48,754 nt of DNA, from NCBI GenBank assembly GCA_002314605.1, contig DCGO01000060.1, positions 1 through 48,754 on the forward strand. Reading direction: 5' to 3'. Every line of letters starts with the position of its first letter. Within the stretch, counting starts at the first letter, position 1. The notes beneath the pieces are model-generated. The model saw nothing but the letters and a program-made list of their open reading frames with translations. It searched no databases and had not been told where the DNA came from. The translations under genes and the position numbers were made by a program. Shown here one piece after another: positions 39,617 through 47,642 of the stretch. This DNA is from Lentisphaeria bacterium UBA1776. Its GTDB lineage: Bacteria; Verrucomicrobiota; Lentisphaeria; Victivallales; Victivallaceae.

Positions 39617-40062
39617 TTCTGCAGCGCCTTCTTCCGGAAGATCTGGACGCAGTGACCGGGCGCGATATGCTCCACGGAACTCTCCCAGAAAGTCCCTTCG
39701 CACATCCCCGCATTGACCTCGCTGGTCTGGAGACAGCTGTACTCGGAAACGGGCAGCCCCAGTTTCTTCAGATGTTTCTGCGCCGGACACTCGAAACACT
39801 CGAACCGGATCTCGTTTTCGGAAACGGTCAGCTGATAGGGGGCCCCCTCCCGGTGATAGAACCAGTTCAGGTGTTCAATGAGTTCCGAAACATCGTCCTT
39901 CGCCAGTTTTTCCCGGATGGATTTATAGACGTCGTGCCCGGTCTTCCGGAGGATCTCCTTCAGATCTTCCACGCCGTAGTGTTCCGCGATATAATTCAGC
40001 GTGGTGTTGGTGGTCCCGTGAAAATCCCGGTGCAGCTCATTGTTTTCCTGATAACGCAGCAT
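39613..40062 (-). CDS. Small protein, possibly L-2-amino-thiazoline-4-carboxylate hydrolase-like
   Basis: A 149-residue soluble protein. The layout (helical N-terminus, a central NEIRFECFECPAQKHLKKLG segment, then YSCLQTSE and a C-terminal HCVQIFRKK strand) recalls the ATC_hydrolase group, whose founding member opens a thiazoline ring in bacterial L-cysteine formation. The resemblance is judged by eye and is tentative. Its Cys-rich style also resembles the three genes that follow. ATG 40062 lies 2 bp beyond the DapA-like stop. Coupled position in the GntR operon suggests a shared small-molecule pathway. Confidence 0.6.
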   Translation of the reverse strand: MLRYQENNELHRDFHGTTNTTLNYIAEHYGVEDLKEILRKTGHDVYKSIREKLAKDDVSELIEHLNWFYHREGAPYQLTVSENEIRFECFECPAQKHLKKLGLPVSEYSCLQTSEVNAGMCEGTFWESSVEHIAPGHCVQIFRKKALQK

Positions 40063-40064
40063 TT

Positions 40065-40964
40065 TCAGTCCAGCTCCTCCTTCATATCCGCAAGGCATTT
40101 TTCGATCCGCGCCTTGGCCGCGTCCGTCAGGGAATCCATCTCCTGGGCGATGGTGAAGGGCGTGGCGATCAACCCAAGCTTCTGCAGAGCATACTTCTGC
40201 CCGTTCCAGCAGTTCTCGATGTTGATGCCGTAAACGCCGTGGAAGAGACGGATCATATTGTTCTGCGCGGCAGTGGCACCTTTCACATCGCCGCGGTCCG
40301 CGCAGGAGGCCAGTTTCTTCATCATTTTGGAGCACAATGCCCCCATGCCGCAGATCATGCCGTCGTATCCGGCAAAAAGCGCCTCGTCCGCCGCCCATTC
40401 CTGCCCCTCGAAGAACAGCGTTTTGAACCCCTGTTCCTCCCGCATCAGCAGAAGTTCCCGGCGGAGCCACATGTTGGAGGAGGAGTTCTTGATCCCCTTC
40501 AGGTTCGGGTGACGCATCATTTCCGCGAAATCATTGAGGGAGAAATTGATCCCGTTGTTCGGGGGGCAGTGATAAAGATAGACCGGACGGTCCGCCGCAT
40601 CCAGGACTTTCAGGACCGATCTTACCGGGTTCAGGGACGAAGTCCTCGCAGGAGGCATGAAAACATAGGCGTCCAGATCGTATTTCCGATAGCTCTTCAT
40701 GATCTCCAGCGAGAGCGGCAGACTGGTCGCATTGATCCCGGCCAGCAGCTCCATCCGCTTCCGGATGCAGTCGGATGCGACTTCCACACCTTCTTCCTTG
40801 AATGCGTTGGAAAAACTCCCCCACTCGCCCATGGAACCGAACAGAAATACGCCGTCAAGACCATGACGGATATTCCGGTTGAGAATGTTGCAGAGGCCCT
40901 CCTTGTCGAGGGAGCCATCCGCCAGAAGCGGAGTTACGGTGGCACTGATGACTTTTTTGTTCAT
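40065..40964 (-). CDS. DapA/NanA-family aldolase (class I lyase)
   Basis: A 299-residue TIM-barrel enzyme of the dihydrodipicolinate synthase/N-acetylneuraminate lyase family. Signatures: GSMGEW (43-48, the pyruvate-binding G-[ST]-x-G-E loop), Tyr131 in VYLYHCPPN, and Schiff-base Lys159 in LKGIKNSSS. The family joins or cleaves pyruvate and an aldehyde. With no lysine-pathway neighbours, a catabolic aldolase (keto-sugar acid or sialic acid type) is likelier than DapA itself. ATG 40964 follows GGAAAGGA. It is the first structural gene behind the GntR regulator and has a probable operator (40985-40995) in the 47 bp gap. Confidence 0.93.
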   Translation of the reverse strand: MNKKVISATVTPLLADGSLDKEGLCNILNRNIRHGLDGVFLFGSMGEWGSFSNAFKEEGVEVASDCIRKRMELLAGINATSLPLSLEIMKSYRKYDLDAYVFMPPARTSSLNPVRSVLKVLDAADRPVYLYHCPPNNGINFSLNDFAEMMRHPNLKGIKNSSSNMWLRRELLLMREEQGFKTLFFEGQEWAADEALFAGYDGMICGMGALCSKMMKKLASCADRGDVKGATAAQNNMIRLFHGVYGINIENCWNGQKYALQKLGLIATPFTIAQEMDSLTDAAKARIEKCLADMKEELD

Positions 40965-40984
40965 GATGTTTTCCTTTCCGGTTC

Positions 40985-40995
40985 ATGTTGAACAT
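40985..40995. promoter_or_regulatory. Putative GntR operator before the DapA-like gene
   Basis: ATGTTGAACAT is an odd-centred palindrome with 5 bp arms and the TGT-NNN-ACA-like spacing seen for FCD-type GntR regulators. It repeats the core TGTTGAACA found at 41685-41693 in front of the regulator gene. Confidence 0.62.
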
Positions 40996-41011
40996 ATTTT
41001 TACTGAAAAAA

Positions 41012-41671
41012 TCAGATCGAACTCAAATACGGTTGAAAATGCTGCTGCATCACCTCATGAAAATCGTCGGCCGACCCGGTTTCCAGGACGTCGCAGATAT
41101 CTTTGTGGGAGGGCGGAAGGATTGCCGGGACCGCCGCGTTCTTCCGGATGGAACCGAAGGCCAGCATCAGCACCTTCCGGAAATCGTTTGCCGCCGGGTT
41201 TTCCGCAAAGGCCATCAATGCGGAATGAAAATCCACTTCGGCGGAGATCCGCCGGACCGGGGATCCGGATTCTCCGGCCGCTTTCCGCAGGACCGCCAGC
41301 TTTTCCGGCGACCGCCGGGCGTAAATGAAACCGCACATGCCCAGCTCCATGGCAACACGCAGTTCCATGAAATTCCGCCGGTCCCTTTCGGTAAAAAGAT
41401 TTGCATCGGCAAGTTTCTGAAATCCGGCAAAAGGTTTCGGGTGACACAAAACGGTTCCCCGCCGTTTTTTCGCCTCCAGAAGTCCCAGCGCTTTCAGCCG
41501 GCTGAGCCCTTCCCGGACGATATGGCGGCTGATCTGCAGTCGTCCGGCCAGTTCCGTTTCCTTCGGCAGAAGGTCTCCGAAATGAAGATGATTCACCCGC
41601 AAATACTCCAGCAGCCGGTTTTCAACGCTGTCGGCCAAAGTGATCTCAGGTTTGCCTTCTTTTGCCATCAT
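41012..41671 (-). CDS. GntR-family regulator, FCD (FadR) subfamily
   Basis: A 219-residue regulator. The winged helix is at about 12-75 (LEYLRVNHLHFGDLLPKETELAGRL, then ISRHIVREGLSRLKALGLLE and the wing KKRRGTVLC). An all-helical FCD effector domain follows at about 90-215, with RVAMELGMCGFIYARR and the metal/ligand-type DFHSALM. Either ATG 41671 or 41668 may be used; GAGGG is better spaced for the second. FCD regulators usually repress and respond to organic or sugar acids, which fits the DapA-family aldolase next to it. Operator-like repeats in its own promoter and before the aldolase predict control of the whole 41671-to-37279 unit. Confidence 0.93.
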   Translation of the reverse strand: MMAKEGKPEITLADSVENRLLEYLRVNHLHFGDLLPKETELAGRLQISRHIVREGLSRLKALGLLEAKKRRGTVLCHPKPFAGFQKLADANLFTERDRRNFMELRVAMELGMCGFIYARRSPEKLAVLRKAAGESGSPVRRISAEVDFHSALMAFAENPAANDFRKVLMLAFGSIRKNAAVPAILPPSHKDICDVLETGSADDFHEVMQQHFQPYLSSI

Positions 41672-41683
41672 TCCCTCAACAAT

Positions 41684-41732
41684 ATGTTGAACAATAATAT
41701 ATCATGCCGGTATGAAATTGCAAACGTGTTTG
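41684..41732 (-). promoter_or_regulatory. GntR-gene promoter with two palindromes
   Basis: On the minus strand, TTGCAA (41723-41718), a 16 bp spacer ending in TGA, and TATATT (41701-41696). Just downstream of the -10 is ATGTTGAACAA (41684-41694), matching the site at 40985-40995. A second palindrome, CAAACGTGTTTG (41721-41732), overlaps the -35 and lies between this promoter and the divergent esterase promoter. Confidence 0.75.
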
Positions 41733-41847
41733 AACGGCTCCCCCGGAGATGCGGATACCGGACTGTACACGCCTCCTGCATCCTGCTGGAAAACTTTTTT
41801 TGAGACTTCCGAAATCGGCTCTTCCGGCTGGAAAAAAAACTGCTTCA

Positions 41848-41856
41848 TGCTATAGT
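41848..41856 (+). promoter_or_regulatory. Extended -10 promoter of the CE15-like gene
   Basis: TGC followed by TATAGT (41851-41856). The -35 region shows only CTGGAA at 41828-41833. The leader to ATG 41904 is about 40 nt. Confidence 0.58.
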
Positions 41857-41903
41857 ATGCGCGTGAAAATTCCAGTGCATACCGTGTATTTCAGGAGTTC
41901 ATC

Positions 41904-43139
41904 ATGTATCAGCAGACGATCCCGTGGAAGCCGAATTACGATGAGCGTAAGATCCCGCCGTATTCACTTCCCCCGCTGATGACCTGCCTTGACGGGACCC
42001 CCGTCAGGACACAGCAGGACTGGCGGGAAAAACGCCGTCCGGAACTTTTGGCGCTCTTCCGGCAATGGCTCTACGGAGATTTTGCACCGCTTCCGGATGA
42101 AACGCGCTGCACCGTGGTTTCCGAAAAAAAAGATGCCCGGGGCGGCTCGGCGATCCGCCGGGAGATCCGCATGGAATTCCGGATGAAAAACGAAAAAAGT
42201 CATTCGGTGGTGATGCTTCTCTATTTTCCCGTATCCGCCTCGGAAACGAACAAAGTCCCGGTATTTGCCGGTCTTGCTTTCGGCGGGAACCAGGTGGCCA
42301 CCGTGGAACCGGACATCATGCACACCGGATTCCAGGGGAGGAACGATGACCCTTTCTTCGCCCCGGGCGCGCAGGCGCGGCGTTATCCGGTCGGGGACAT
42401 CCTGAAGCGTGGCTACGGGCTCGCCCTGGCATCTTATGATGACTTCTTTCCCGACTCGCCGGACAAATGGGACCAAAGCATTTACCGGCTTTTTTATCCG
42501 GAGGAAAAACTGAAGACGAGGCTGAAAGGTCATTCCGCCATCGGAGCGTGGGCATGGGGACTCTCCCGCATGGCGGACGCATTGGAAAATGTTCCGGAAA
42601 TCGATGCTTCAAAAATGGCCTGTTACGGTCAATCCAGGCTTGGAAAGGCATCGTTGTGGGCGGGAGCCAATGACGAACGCTTCAAACTGGTGTGCGTCAA
42701 CTGTTCCGGGTGCGGCGGAGCTGCACTGAACCGGAGACTTTACGGTGAAACGCTTTATTCCATGTTTGTCCACTCCGGACTGGGCAGGTACTGGTTCAAC
42801 GATCCTCTGGAAGCCGTTGCGGAAACGCCATCGCTCCTCCCCGTTGAACAGCATGAACTGATTGCCCTTGCCGCACCCCGGCGGATCGCGGTCCACAGCG
42901 CCACATTGGATCAGTGGGCGGATCCGAAAAGCGAATTTCTTTCCGCCTTTTACGCCGGACCCGCATTCCGGCTTTTCGGCAAAGAACCGCTGCCGGACAG
43001 CACCCCGCCGCCGCCGGATACTGCCGTGGGAAGCGATATAAGCTACTATCTGCGGACCGGTGCCCATGATCTTCTGCCGGCTGACTGGTCCCACTATATG
43101 AATATGGCAGACGGAGTTTTCCGGAAACAGGTGAAGTAA
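41904..43139 (+). CDS. CE15-like glucuronoyl esterase (alpha/beta hydrolase)
   Basis: A 411-residue esterase resembling carbohydrate esterase family 15, which splits esters between glucuronic acid and lignin-type alcohols. The nucleophile motif GQSRLGK gives Ser244 (family form G-C-S-R-x-G-K). NCSGCGGAALNRRLYGE follows as in the family. A likely catalytic His388 sits in YLRTGAHDLLPADW. The N-terminus (YDERKIPPYSLPPLM) is also typical. No signal peptide is seen, whereas most CE15 enzymes are secreted. ATG follows AGGAG. It is monocistronic, convergent with the GntR-LacI hybrid gene. Confidence 0.87.
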   Translation: MYQQTIPWKPNYDERKIPPYSLPPLMTCLDGTPVRTQQDWREKRRPELLALFRQWLYGDFAPLPDETRCTVVSEKKDARGGSAIRREIRMEFRMKNEKSHSVVMLLYFPVSASETNKVPVFAGLAFGGNQVATVEPDIMHTGFQGRNDDPFFAPGAQARRYPVGDILKRGYGLALASYDDFFPDSPDKWDQSIYRLFYPEEKLKTRLKGHSAIGAWAWGLSRMADALENVPEIDASKMACYGQSRLGKASLWAGANDERFKLVCVNCSGCGGAALNRRLYGETLYSMFVHSGLGRYWFNDPLEAVAETPSLLPVEQHELIALAAPRRIAVHSATLDQWADPKSEFLSAFYAGPAFRLFGKEPLPDSTPPPPDTAVGSDISYYLRTGAHDLLPADWSHYMNMADGVFRKQVK

Positions 43140-43172
43140 AGAAATTGCAGAAGATTTCGTCCGGATATTGCT

Positions 43173-44219
43173 TCAGGCTCTCGGTTTTGCAGTGGAATTC
43201 CGGTGAAGGATCTTTTCCGGGATCTTGATTTCCTGCGGAACCTCTTTGCCGTCAAACATCATGGCCAGACTTCCGGCAATGGCTTCGGCGATCTGATCGG
43301 AATTCTGACTCACGCTGGTCAGGGAAAGATCCTCGGCGATTTCCGTGTTGCCGAAGCCGATGAGAGAAAGATTTTCCGGTATGCGGATCCCTTTGGCCGA
43401 ACAATAGCGGATCACCCCTGCGGCAGCGGTATCATTGCCGCAGAGGATGGCGCTGGGGCGCTTTTTCATCCCCAGAAGCCTTGCGGACGCCTGCATTCCC
43501 CACTCCCTGGTCAGCACCTTTTTTTTGATGTATCTTTTTTCGACTTTTATCCCGTTCTTATTCAGTGCGGCAAGATATCCCTCGCACCTTTTTTCCGAAG
43601 CAGGATCCAGGCGGCTCCCGATGTATGCGATTCTCTCATGGCCGAGGGAACACAAATAATCCGCCGCCGCAAAGGCACCGGAAAAATCGTCCGATATAAC
43701 ATGGGGGATTTGCGTTTTTCCCGGATAGAGATCAAAGAAAATCACAGGACAGTGCATTTTTTCATACTGTTTTATGCAGAGAATATTCGGTGCGGAAATA
43801 ACCGCCCGGACCTTCTTCTTCTGAAAAAACTGCAGCGTTTCGTCTTCCCGTCCGGCATTGCTGCCGGTCAGTTTGACGATGGGGTAAAGATGAAATCTCG
43901 CAAACACAACTTCAAGCTGTATCAGCAGACGGTAATAATAGAGTTCGCCATCCGGGAAAATGATGCCCACCAGACCTGAGGCATCCGGCTCTTCCGGACA
44001 TGGACCTGCAAAACTGCCCACCGACGGAACCTTGTAGATCAGCCCGTTCTGCTCAAGCGTCCGCAAGGCTTTGCGGATGGTCAGGTGATTGCAGGCATAC
44101 TCTTCCGCCAGTGATCGCTCCGACGGCAGCCGCCCTCCATGGGGGATCGCGTGCAGATGGATATACCTGTGTATCCGCCGGGCAATATCCATATATTTTT
44201 CAGTTTTCCCCCGCGGCAT
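43173..44219 (-). CDS. GntR-LacI hybrid regulator (AraR-like layout)
   Basis: A 348-residue regulator joining a GntR winged helix (about 10-70, LPSERSLAEEYACNHLTIRKAL then LEQNGLIYKVPSVGSF) to a LacI/periplasmic-binding sensor domain (about 82-340, with GLVGIIFPDG, HVISDDFSGAFAAADYL, ERIAYIGSR, ILCGNDTAAAGV and LSLIGFGN). This is the layout of arabinose regulator AraR, so a sugar effector is expected. ATG 44219 follows GGTTGGAAG. It is 40 bp after the Gfo/Idh/MocA gene, probably the last gene of a four-gene minus-strand group. A candidate site for this regulator type is CAAACGTGTTTG at 41721-41732. Confidence 0.92.
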   Translation of the reverse strand: MPRGKTEKYMDIARRIHRYIHLHAIPHGGRLPSERSLAEEYACNHLTIRKALRTLEQNGLIYKVPSVGSFAGPCPEEPDASGLVGIIFPDGELYYYRLLIQLEVVFARFHLYPIVKLTGSNAGREDETLQFFQKKKVRAVISAPNILCIKQYEKMHCPVIFFDLYPGKTQIPHVISDDFSGAFAAADYLCSLGHERIAYIGSRLDPASEKRCEGYLAALNKNGIKVEKRYIKKKVLTREWGMQASARLLGMKKRPSAILCGNDTAAAGVIRYCSAKGIRIPENLSLIGFGNTEIAEDLSLTSVSQNSDQIAEAIAGSLAMMFDGKEVPQEIKIPEKILHRNSTAKPRA

Positions 44220-44259
44220 CTTCCAACCACTTTCCGCCGTGCCCTCTGGCTTTCCCCGG

Positions 44260-45354
44260 TCAGAAGCGGGGATCGGAGCTTTCGATCACTTTTCCGGAAT
44301 CCTCGGAAAGTTCCGCGGCAAAGCACATTTTCATGGTTTCGTAGGCATTTGCGGCCGTCATTTCCGAAGGTTTTCCTCCGGCAAAGTTCTCCAGCACCTT
44401 CTGCGTCTGACCGTAAACATTGTGCATGTACTCCTGATCCTGCTCCCTGGAGTATGTCTGCGTTTCCACGATCGAACTGGTGAATCCGGTTTCATTTTCA
44501 CCGAACTCCCAGCGGCGGATACGGCGGCGGAACACATCGGCCTCAATGGCGCCCCGGGTTCCCATGATGTGATAGGTGAGAAAGTGTCCGTCATCCTGCT
44601 GCTTGGTCACCATGTCCTGCAGGGGGTCCCGGCTGAGTTCCGTATAATCGGTCTCCCCGAGGTACATGACAAAATTCAGCACCGCGACTTTCCCGTTGGG
44701 GTAGCGGGTCATGATCTGGTGGTTGTCCCTGTGATGGAAATAGGGAACAACTTTTGCCGAAGAAAGGGAATAGATATTCTCAAATTTTTCGTCAAAAAAG
44801 AATCTCTGCAGATCAAGATAATGGGACAGCTTTTCTCCGATGAGAAAACTGCCGGTGGAGTTGCTCCTCCAGGTGTTCCTGCGGTGAAATTCGCAACAGA
44901 AATAGCGGGTCTGGATATTCACCGGAGTACCGATCTTCCCCTCATCGATCCACTGTTTTGCCAGCTGGTACAATTTGGAATAGTGCAGTTCAAAGCCGAT
45001 CTGAAGAAATCCCCCCGTCTCCTCTTCAATCTGCATCATCCGTTTGGCTTCGTCAAGCGAACTGCCCATGGGTTTCTCGCAGAGCACGGCTTTGCCGGAC
45101 CGCATACACGCTTCGGATTGCGGAAGATGAAACTCATTCGGAGTGGCAATGGATACAAACCGGATCGACTCGTCTTTCAGCATTTCATCCATGGAGACCG
45201 GAATGATTTTCATATCCCGGACAAGGGTCTTTATCCGCTCCGTATCCGGGTCCACAACGTACACTTTTCCGGCGTAAGGAGAAGCCAGAAGCGCTTCGAT
45301 GTGTGTTTTTCCCATACCGCCGGCACCGACAACGCAAACATTCATTTTTTCCAT
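44260..45354 (-). CDS. Gfo/Idh/MocA-family oxidoreductase
   Basis: A 364-residue NAD(P)-dependent sugar or inositol dehydrogenase-type enzyme. The Rossmann domain starts NVCVVGAGGMGKTHIEAL (about 5-22), the ATPNEFH segment follows near 72, and EKP (about 93-95) with the catalytic Lys is intact in CEKPMGSSL. The C-terminal alpha/beta domain contains GEKLSHYLDLQRFF. ATG 45354 follows AAAGG at about nine bases. Family members oxidise or reduce pyranosides, and some enable glycosidic-bond cleavage by redox steps. It lies 28 bp after the large TIM-barrel gene. The substrate is unknown. Confidence 0.92.
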   Translation of the reverse strand: MEKMNVCVVGAGGMGKTHIEALLASPYAGKVYVVDPDTERIKTLVRDMKIIPVSMDEMLKDESIRFVSIATPNEFHLPQSEACMRSGKAVLCEKPMGSSLDEAKRMMQIEEETGGFLQIGFELHYSKLYQLAKQWIDEGKIGTPVNIQTRYFCCEFHRRNTWRSNSTGSFLIGEKLSHYLDLQRFFFDEKFENIYSLSSAKVVPYFHHRDNHQIMTRYPNGKVAVLNFVMYLGETDYTELSRDPLQDMVTKQQDDGHFLTYHIMGTRGAIEADVFRRRIRRWEFGENETGFTSSIVETQTYSREQDQEYMHNVYGQTQKVLENFAGGKPSEMTAANAYETMKMCFAAELSEDSGKVIESSDPRF

Positions 45355-45382
45355 CTTGCAAACCTTTTCTTTTAGCGTCCCA

Positions 45383-47563
45383 TCAGGACAGTTTTTTCAG
45401 AATATACGCGCACGAAACGATTTTTTCCCGCAGATCGTTCAGCGTATAATAATAGTGATTGCTTGCCTCAAATCCGATCCGGGAATCGTGCCGCACAATG
45501 TCATGAAGAATCCGTGCGGTCTTCAATTCCTCTTCAACACAGTTTCTGAGAAGGCCCCTGTCCGCTCCCCCATCCCGCATCCGGACGAAACGGATCTGCT
45601 GACAGGTCGAATAAAGATGACAGAATCCGGCTTCCGCAATGGTGCAGAGTTCCCGGAAATCCGGCATTTCATCCGGTTTGACCATATCACGGGCCCGGTC
45701 CAGAACGTCCAGCCCTTCTTTCCAGCCGTCCGTGAGTTTTTTGAACTGCGCTTCAAATACTTCTTCGGGATAAACGCCCCGCCAGCCGGTGAGATCATCA
45801 TACGGAAAACCGATCATGCTGGCCCGGTATCCGGTGGGCTCAAGGTACAGGAGATTCATGGGACCGTAGTTCACCGGTGCCGTGTAAAGCACACTTATAT
45901 AAAACGGAAATTCCCGGAAAGCTTCGCTGAAGATCTTCCACGCCTGACACACTCTTTCCGCCAGTTCCGGATGGTATTTGGCGGAAGCGATCTCTTCCGG
46001 AGACGCATTGAGAAGTTCCAGATTTCCGCCGGGAAATCCCCCCAGGGTCCAGCTCAGCATCAACCCGGATACCCCGGCTTTCCGGAGATTGTCCAGATGT
46101 TCCTGAATCAGATACGGGACCGGGATGTACGGAATGGCGGAAAGCTCCCAGGAATTATTGATCTGCACCTTGGCTGCGATCTTTTTCCCGTGTCGACGCG
46201 CATGCTCCCAGACGGCAAGGGATTCCGCACTGGGGCCCACCTGGGAAATGGAGTAATCCATCAGATACTGCTCCACTCCGCCCACACGGGTGATCTTGCC
46301 CCATTCACTGACACTCTGTATGAGAACTCTTTCAGGCAGAAGATCCATGACCTGCTTCTTGAAGCAGATGATTTCTTCGGAGGAGTCCTCCGGCGATGCT
46401 TTCCACGCCCAGTCATAAGCGATCATATCGGCTTCGGGGTCCGCCGCATGCATGCCACGCTCCATGGCGGAAATCACATCCGCAATGACTTTTGCCGGAC
46501 CAATCCGGGAACAGGACGGGCACTTGTGCACGCGGACGTTGTAAAAACAGTTGGTCGGGTTTTCCGACATGGTGATGCAGAAGATCCCGCCCAGCCCTTT
46601 TGCCTCCGTGAAAAGTCTTTTCATGGCTGATTCCAGCCAGAGCAGCGGCTCAGGAGAACGGGTCGTACAGATTGTTCTGGTATGATCCGCAGGGACTTCG
46701 TATCCGCCCCAGAGTGGCTTTTTTTCGTAAAACGACAGCGGCATGCAGCGGGGTTCGTTCAAATAGAGATAAACCTTGATGCCGTATTTGGCACAGGACG
46801 CAATGATCCGCTTCAGATTGGCCAGGCGCTTTTCACAGCCGTCGGAATACTCTTCCGCTCCGGGAATCGGAAAAATGAGATAAAGCAGGGCATGCATCCA
46901 GACCCCTTTGATCCCCATGGAGGCATATTGGGCGAGGAGATTCTCCGGTACCGGGTCCACCTGATCCGCATTGCCCAGGACATCGCCGCAGCTGGCGCAG
47001 TAGGAATGGATGAAATTGATCTCGAATTTCGGTTTTCCGCCCCCTGCCGGCACAGCGGCGAAACGGTCCAAAAAGGCAAAGGGCCGGTCAATGTATGCCA
47101 TTTCGTCTGCGGGAATATATGTCTGAAGCGACTGCTTCAGAAATGCCGTATCACGGGTCTGCGCCTCGGACAACGGGGCATAGACCACCTCCGGACAATC
47201 CGGCTTGAGTTTCCCGACCTTGACCCAGAAGAAATCCTCTTCCTTCAGCGTGTAGGCCATTTTGTCAGCATTCCACCCCAGAAGCTGAAGCAGCTGGGAA
47301 TACGGAAGCAGATGCCAGTTGTTCCGGATGATCGTAAGGTACCCGTGCGTGAGCCACTTGGGATGAACTCCGGGGTCTTTTTCCAGTCCCATGTCCGCCG
47401 CCGCCTGACAAAGCAGCTCCTCCGGGCAGCGCAGGACACCGGCAATTCTTTCCGCCGGGACGATTCCCCAGTTCCGCCACAGAACTGCCTGCCAGCGGGA
47501 GGGGAAATGGGGGAGCGGCACCGGGGCCGGACTGCTGCCGGAGGGTAGATCCTGATGATTCAT
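45383..47563 (-). CDS. Large TIM-barrel protein, GH20-like, function unknown
   Basis: A 726-residue soluble protein. The N-terminal ~90 residues (WRNWGIVPAERIAGVLRCPEELLC, GWNADKMAYTLKEEDFFW) are a helical module that I have not tied to a named family. The middle looks like a TIM barrel: NFIHSYCASCGDVLG, GIKGVWMHALLYLIFP, GIKVYLYLNEP, GIFCITMSENPTN with acidic candidates, VHKCPSCSRIGP (a CxxC pair) and MIAYDWAWKAS. The C-terminus is helical. No signal peptide. ATG 47563 follows GAGGA. It sits between an alpha/beta hydrolase and a Gfo/Idh/MocA enzyme, which suggests a glycan-processing step. A hexosaminidase-like role is possible but unproven. Confidence 0.75.
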   Translation of the reverse strand: MNHQDLPSGSSPAPVPLPHFPSRWQAVLWRNWGIVPAERIAGVLRCPEELLCQAAADMGLEKDPGVHPKWLTHGYLTIIRNNWHLLPYSQLLQLLGWNADKMAYTLKEEDFFWVKVGKLKPDCPEVVYAPLSEAQTRDTAFLKQSLQTYIPADEMAYIDRPFAFLDRFAAVPAGGGKPKFEINFIHSYCASCGDVLGNADQVDPVPENLLAQYASMGIKGVWMHALLYLIFPIPGAEEYSDGCEKRLANLKRIIASCAKYGIKVYLYLNEPRCMPLSFYEKKPLWGGYEVPADHTRTICTTRSPEPLLWLESAMKRLFTEAKGLGGIFCITMSENPTNCFYNVRVHKCPSCSRIGPAKVIADVISAMERGMHAADPEADMIAYDWAWKASPEDSSEEIICFKKQVMDLLPERVLIQSVSEWGKITRVGGVEQYLMDYSISQVGPSAESLAVWEHARRHGKKIAAKVQINNSWELSAIPYIPVPYLIQEHLDNLRKAGVSGLMLSWTLGGFPGGNLELLNASPEEIASAKYHPELAERVCQAWKIFSEAFREFPFYISVLYTAPVNYGPMNLLYLEPTGYRASMIGFPYDDLTGWRGVYPEEVFEAQFKKLTDGWKEGLDVLDRARDMVKPDEMPDFRELCTIAEAGFCHLYSTCQQIRFVRMRDGGADRGLLRNCVEEELKTARILHDIVRHDSRIGFEASNHYYYTLNDLREKIVSCAYILKKLS

Positions 47564-47642
47564 AAAATGTCCTCAAATTCGTTGTTCAACCGGCTCTGCA
47601 TCCGGTCATGAAATCACGGCTGTATTACGCAGGTTCTTCTTT

